NCBI GenBank assembly: GCA_963746155.1
Contig: CAVVAB010000001.1
Coordinates: 62,001-126,000 of the forward strand
Source of the DNA: AC-32 sp963746155
GTDB lineage: Bacteria; Actinomycetota; Thermoleophilia; Gaiellales; Gaiellaceae
Reading direction: 5' to 3'
DNA: 64,000 bases
Shown here piece by piece: positions 63,009 to 64,000 of this stretch. Every line of letters starts with the position of its first letter. Position 1 is the stretch's first letter. The notes under the pieces were generated by a model. It had not been told where the DNA came from and did no database searches. It was given only the letters and a program-made list of their open reading frames with translations. The position numbers and the translations under genes are program-made.

Positions 63009-63419
63009 GTGACCGAAGCCCCGGTTGAGCTCCTGCAACGCGTCCCGCTCTTCGCCGATTTCGACAAGGGCGAGCTCAAGCGCCTGTCCAGCTCCTTCAA
63101 GCCGCGCACGTTCGGGCCCGGCGACGAGGTCACGACCGAGGGCAGGGCCGGCGCGGGCTTCTTCGTGATCGAGACCGGCGAGGCGACGATCTCGGTGCGA
63201 GGGCAGGAGCGCGGGAAGTACGGCCCCGGGGACTACTTCGGAGAGATCGCGCTGATCGACGAGGGCGCCCGCAGCGCAACCATCACGGCGGACACCGAGC
63301 TCGAGTGCTACGGGCTCACGTCCTGGGAGTTCCGCCCGCTCGTCGAGTCGAACGCATCGATCGCATGGAAGCTGCTCGAGACGATGGCGAAGCGGCTGCG
63401 CGCGGCCCAGCAGCACTGA
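63009..63419 (+). CDS. Stand-alone cyclic-nucleotide-binding domain protein
   Basis: 136 residues consisting of one CRP-type cNMP domain: VPLFADFDKGELKRLSSSFK, FFVIETGEATISVRGQERGK and YFGEIALIDEGARSATITAD, the phosphate-binding cassette with its Glu and Arg both kept, so cAMP or cGMP binding is plausible. There is no DNA-binding domain. The end overlaps a sigma-factor gene, which suggests a link between second messenger and transcription. Confidence 0.88.
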   Translation: MTEAPVELLQRVPLFADFDKGELKRLSSSFKPRTFGPGDEVTTEGRAGAGFFVIETGEATISVRGQERGKYGPGDYFGEIALIDEGARSATITADTELECYGLTSWEFRPLVESNASIAWKLLETMAKRLRAAQQH

Positions 63420-63985
63420 GCGCAGAGCCGACCGACGCCCAGCTCGTCGAGCGCTGTCGAGGCGGCGACGAGGCAGCGTGGAGCGCGCTCGTCGACCGGT
63501 TCTCGCGTTACGTGTACGCGATCACGCTTCAGGCGTTCCGCCTGCCCGAGCACGACGCCGAGGATGTCTTCCAGGAGGTCTTCGCGCGCGTCTACGAGCG
63601 GATCGGCGACCTGCGCGACGACGCGGCGGTGCGGCCGTGGATCGGCCAGTTGACCCGGCGGCTGTGCATCGACCGCCTTCGTTCGGGATCGAGAGAGCAG
63701 CCGGCCGACGAGGATGCGTTCGCCGGAATGGCCGCCGAGGACGTGATCACGCAGCTCGAGATGGCGTTCGACGTCCACGAAGCGCTCGCCGGCCTCTCCG
63801 GCAACTGCCAGGAGATCCTCGACCGCTTCTTCGCCCGGGACGAGAGCTATCGCGTGATCGGCGAAGCGCTCGAGCTCCCGGCCGGCACGATCGCCAGCCG
63901 CATCTCGCGCTGCCTCGGAAAGCTCCGCGACACATTCGAGGGAAGAAACCTGCCCGGTACCGCGTCCAGTGAACAGGTGACGTGA
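63365..63985 (+). CDS. ECF-type RNA polymerase sigma factor
   Basis: About 206 residues from ATG 63365, with a disordered Ala-rich lead; the fold begins near PTDAQLVERCRGGDEAAWSA. Region 2 has LVDRFSRYVYAITLQAFRLP and DAEDVFQEVFARVYERIGDL; region 4 has ALAGLSGNCQEILDRFFARD, ESYRVIGEALELPAGTIASR and ISRCLGKLR. A real start after 63417 would need a non-standard codon, so overlap with the cNMP gene by 55 bases is accepted. The next gene starts at TGATG, as for a cognate anti-sigma factor. Confidence 0.88.
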   Translation: MEAARDDGEAAARGPAALSAEPTDAQLVERCRGGDEAAWSALVDRFSRYVYAITLQAFRLPEHDAEDVFQEVFARVYERIGDLRDDAAVRPWIGQLTRRLCIDRLRSGSREQPADEDAFAGMAAEDVITQLEMAFDVHEALAGLSGNCQEILDRFFARDESYRVIGEALELPAGTIASRISRCLGKLRDTFEGRNLPGTASSEQVT

Positions 63986-64000
63986 TGAGCGCCCACTATG
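63985..64000 (+). CDS. Start of the next gene (cut by the right edge)
   Basis: ATGAGCGCCCACTATG overlaps the sigma-factor stop as TGATG and codes MSAHY before the window ends. Position suggests an anti-sigma factor, often a zinc-finger protein in this place, but only five residues are visible. Confidence 0.4.

Noticed and set aside
1..64000. CRISPR array, IS element, prophage, tRNA or rRNA gene
   Set aside because: No regularly spaced repeats, transposase or integrase motifs, or recognisable stable-RNA sequence were found on either strand by reading.

Overview
The window is GC-rich throughout, with G or C at nearly every third codon position, and densely packed with genes. Most neighbours overlap by 4-20 bases (ATGA, GTGA, TGATG junctions). 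The gene content suggests an actinobacterium: UDG-rplM-rpsI-glmM-glmS and acpS-nnr-alr order, a CBS-less GuaB3, type 2 PyrF, HU, GerW-like and MarR genes. The small lineage-type proteins fit class Thermoleophilia (Gaiellales/Solirubrobacterales) best. That placement is inference. No rRNA, tRNA, CRISPR array, IS element or replication origin was found.

Layout. 0-3.5 kb: the end of an exopolysaccharide locus, with a PelF-like glycosyltransferase cut by the left edge and an Agd3-like secreted polysaccharide deacetylase. 3.5-10 kb: housekeeping run (methyltransferase, CCA-type nucleotidyltransferase, alr, AAA ATPase, nnr, acpS, HAD phosphatase; arfB divergent). 10-21 kb: a secreted duplicated-domain protein, a metal-type permease, then glmS, glmM, rpsI, rplM and a uracil-DNA glycosylase read leftward; a PLD-like/GerW-like pair; guaA-guaB3. 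21-31.6 kb: collagen-like secreted repeat protein, sugar kinase, D-Ala-D-Ala carboxypeptidase, LysM protein, pyrF, hup, pyrE, a roadblock-like protein, BrkB membrane protein, then rdgB-mgtC-rph-murI. 31.6-43 kb: secreted hydrolase, branched-chain-type binding protein, secreted unknown, sulfurtransferase/hydrolase/GST set, GNAT, MBL-like protein, HAD phosphatase, sedolisin. 42-57 kb: homogentisate dioxygenase, FAH-family enzyme and 4-hydroxyphenylpyruvate dioxygenase (a tyrosine-to-homogentisate route), with a FAD oxidoreductase, CDF transporter, DHA2 and DMT exporters, FabL and proline dehydrogenase. A three-part protein in this stretch joins a class III nucleotidyl cyclase domain, a beta-propeller and a family 5 solute-binding domain. 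57-64 kb: MarR switch region, small unknowns, methyltransferase/membrane protein pair, coiled-coil protein, xseA-xseB, a lone cyclic-nucleotide-binding domain and an ECF-type sigma factor running into the right edge.

Quality of the sequence. About twenty clearly homologous genes are split between reading frames, and nearly every break is repaired by removing one base, often from a GGG or CCC run. Essential genes (guaA, glmM, acpS, rph, pyrE) are among them. I treat these as single-base insertion errors in the assembly, not pseudogenes, and give one span per gene with the position of each break.

Most interesting: the Agd3/PelF-like pair with its repeated leader motif; the cyclase-propeller-binding-protein fusion; two dispersed repeat families (a double hairpin placed right after stop codons, and a GTGTCCC...GGGACAC palindrome that sits inside genes); and the hup reading frame that runs through its own terminator.
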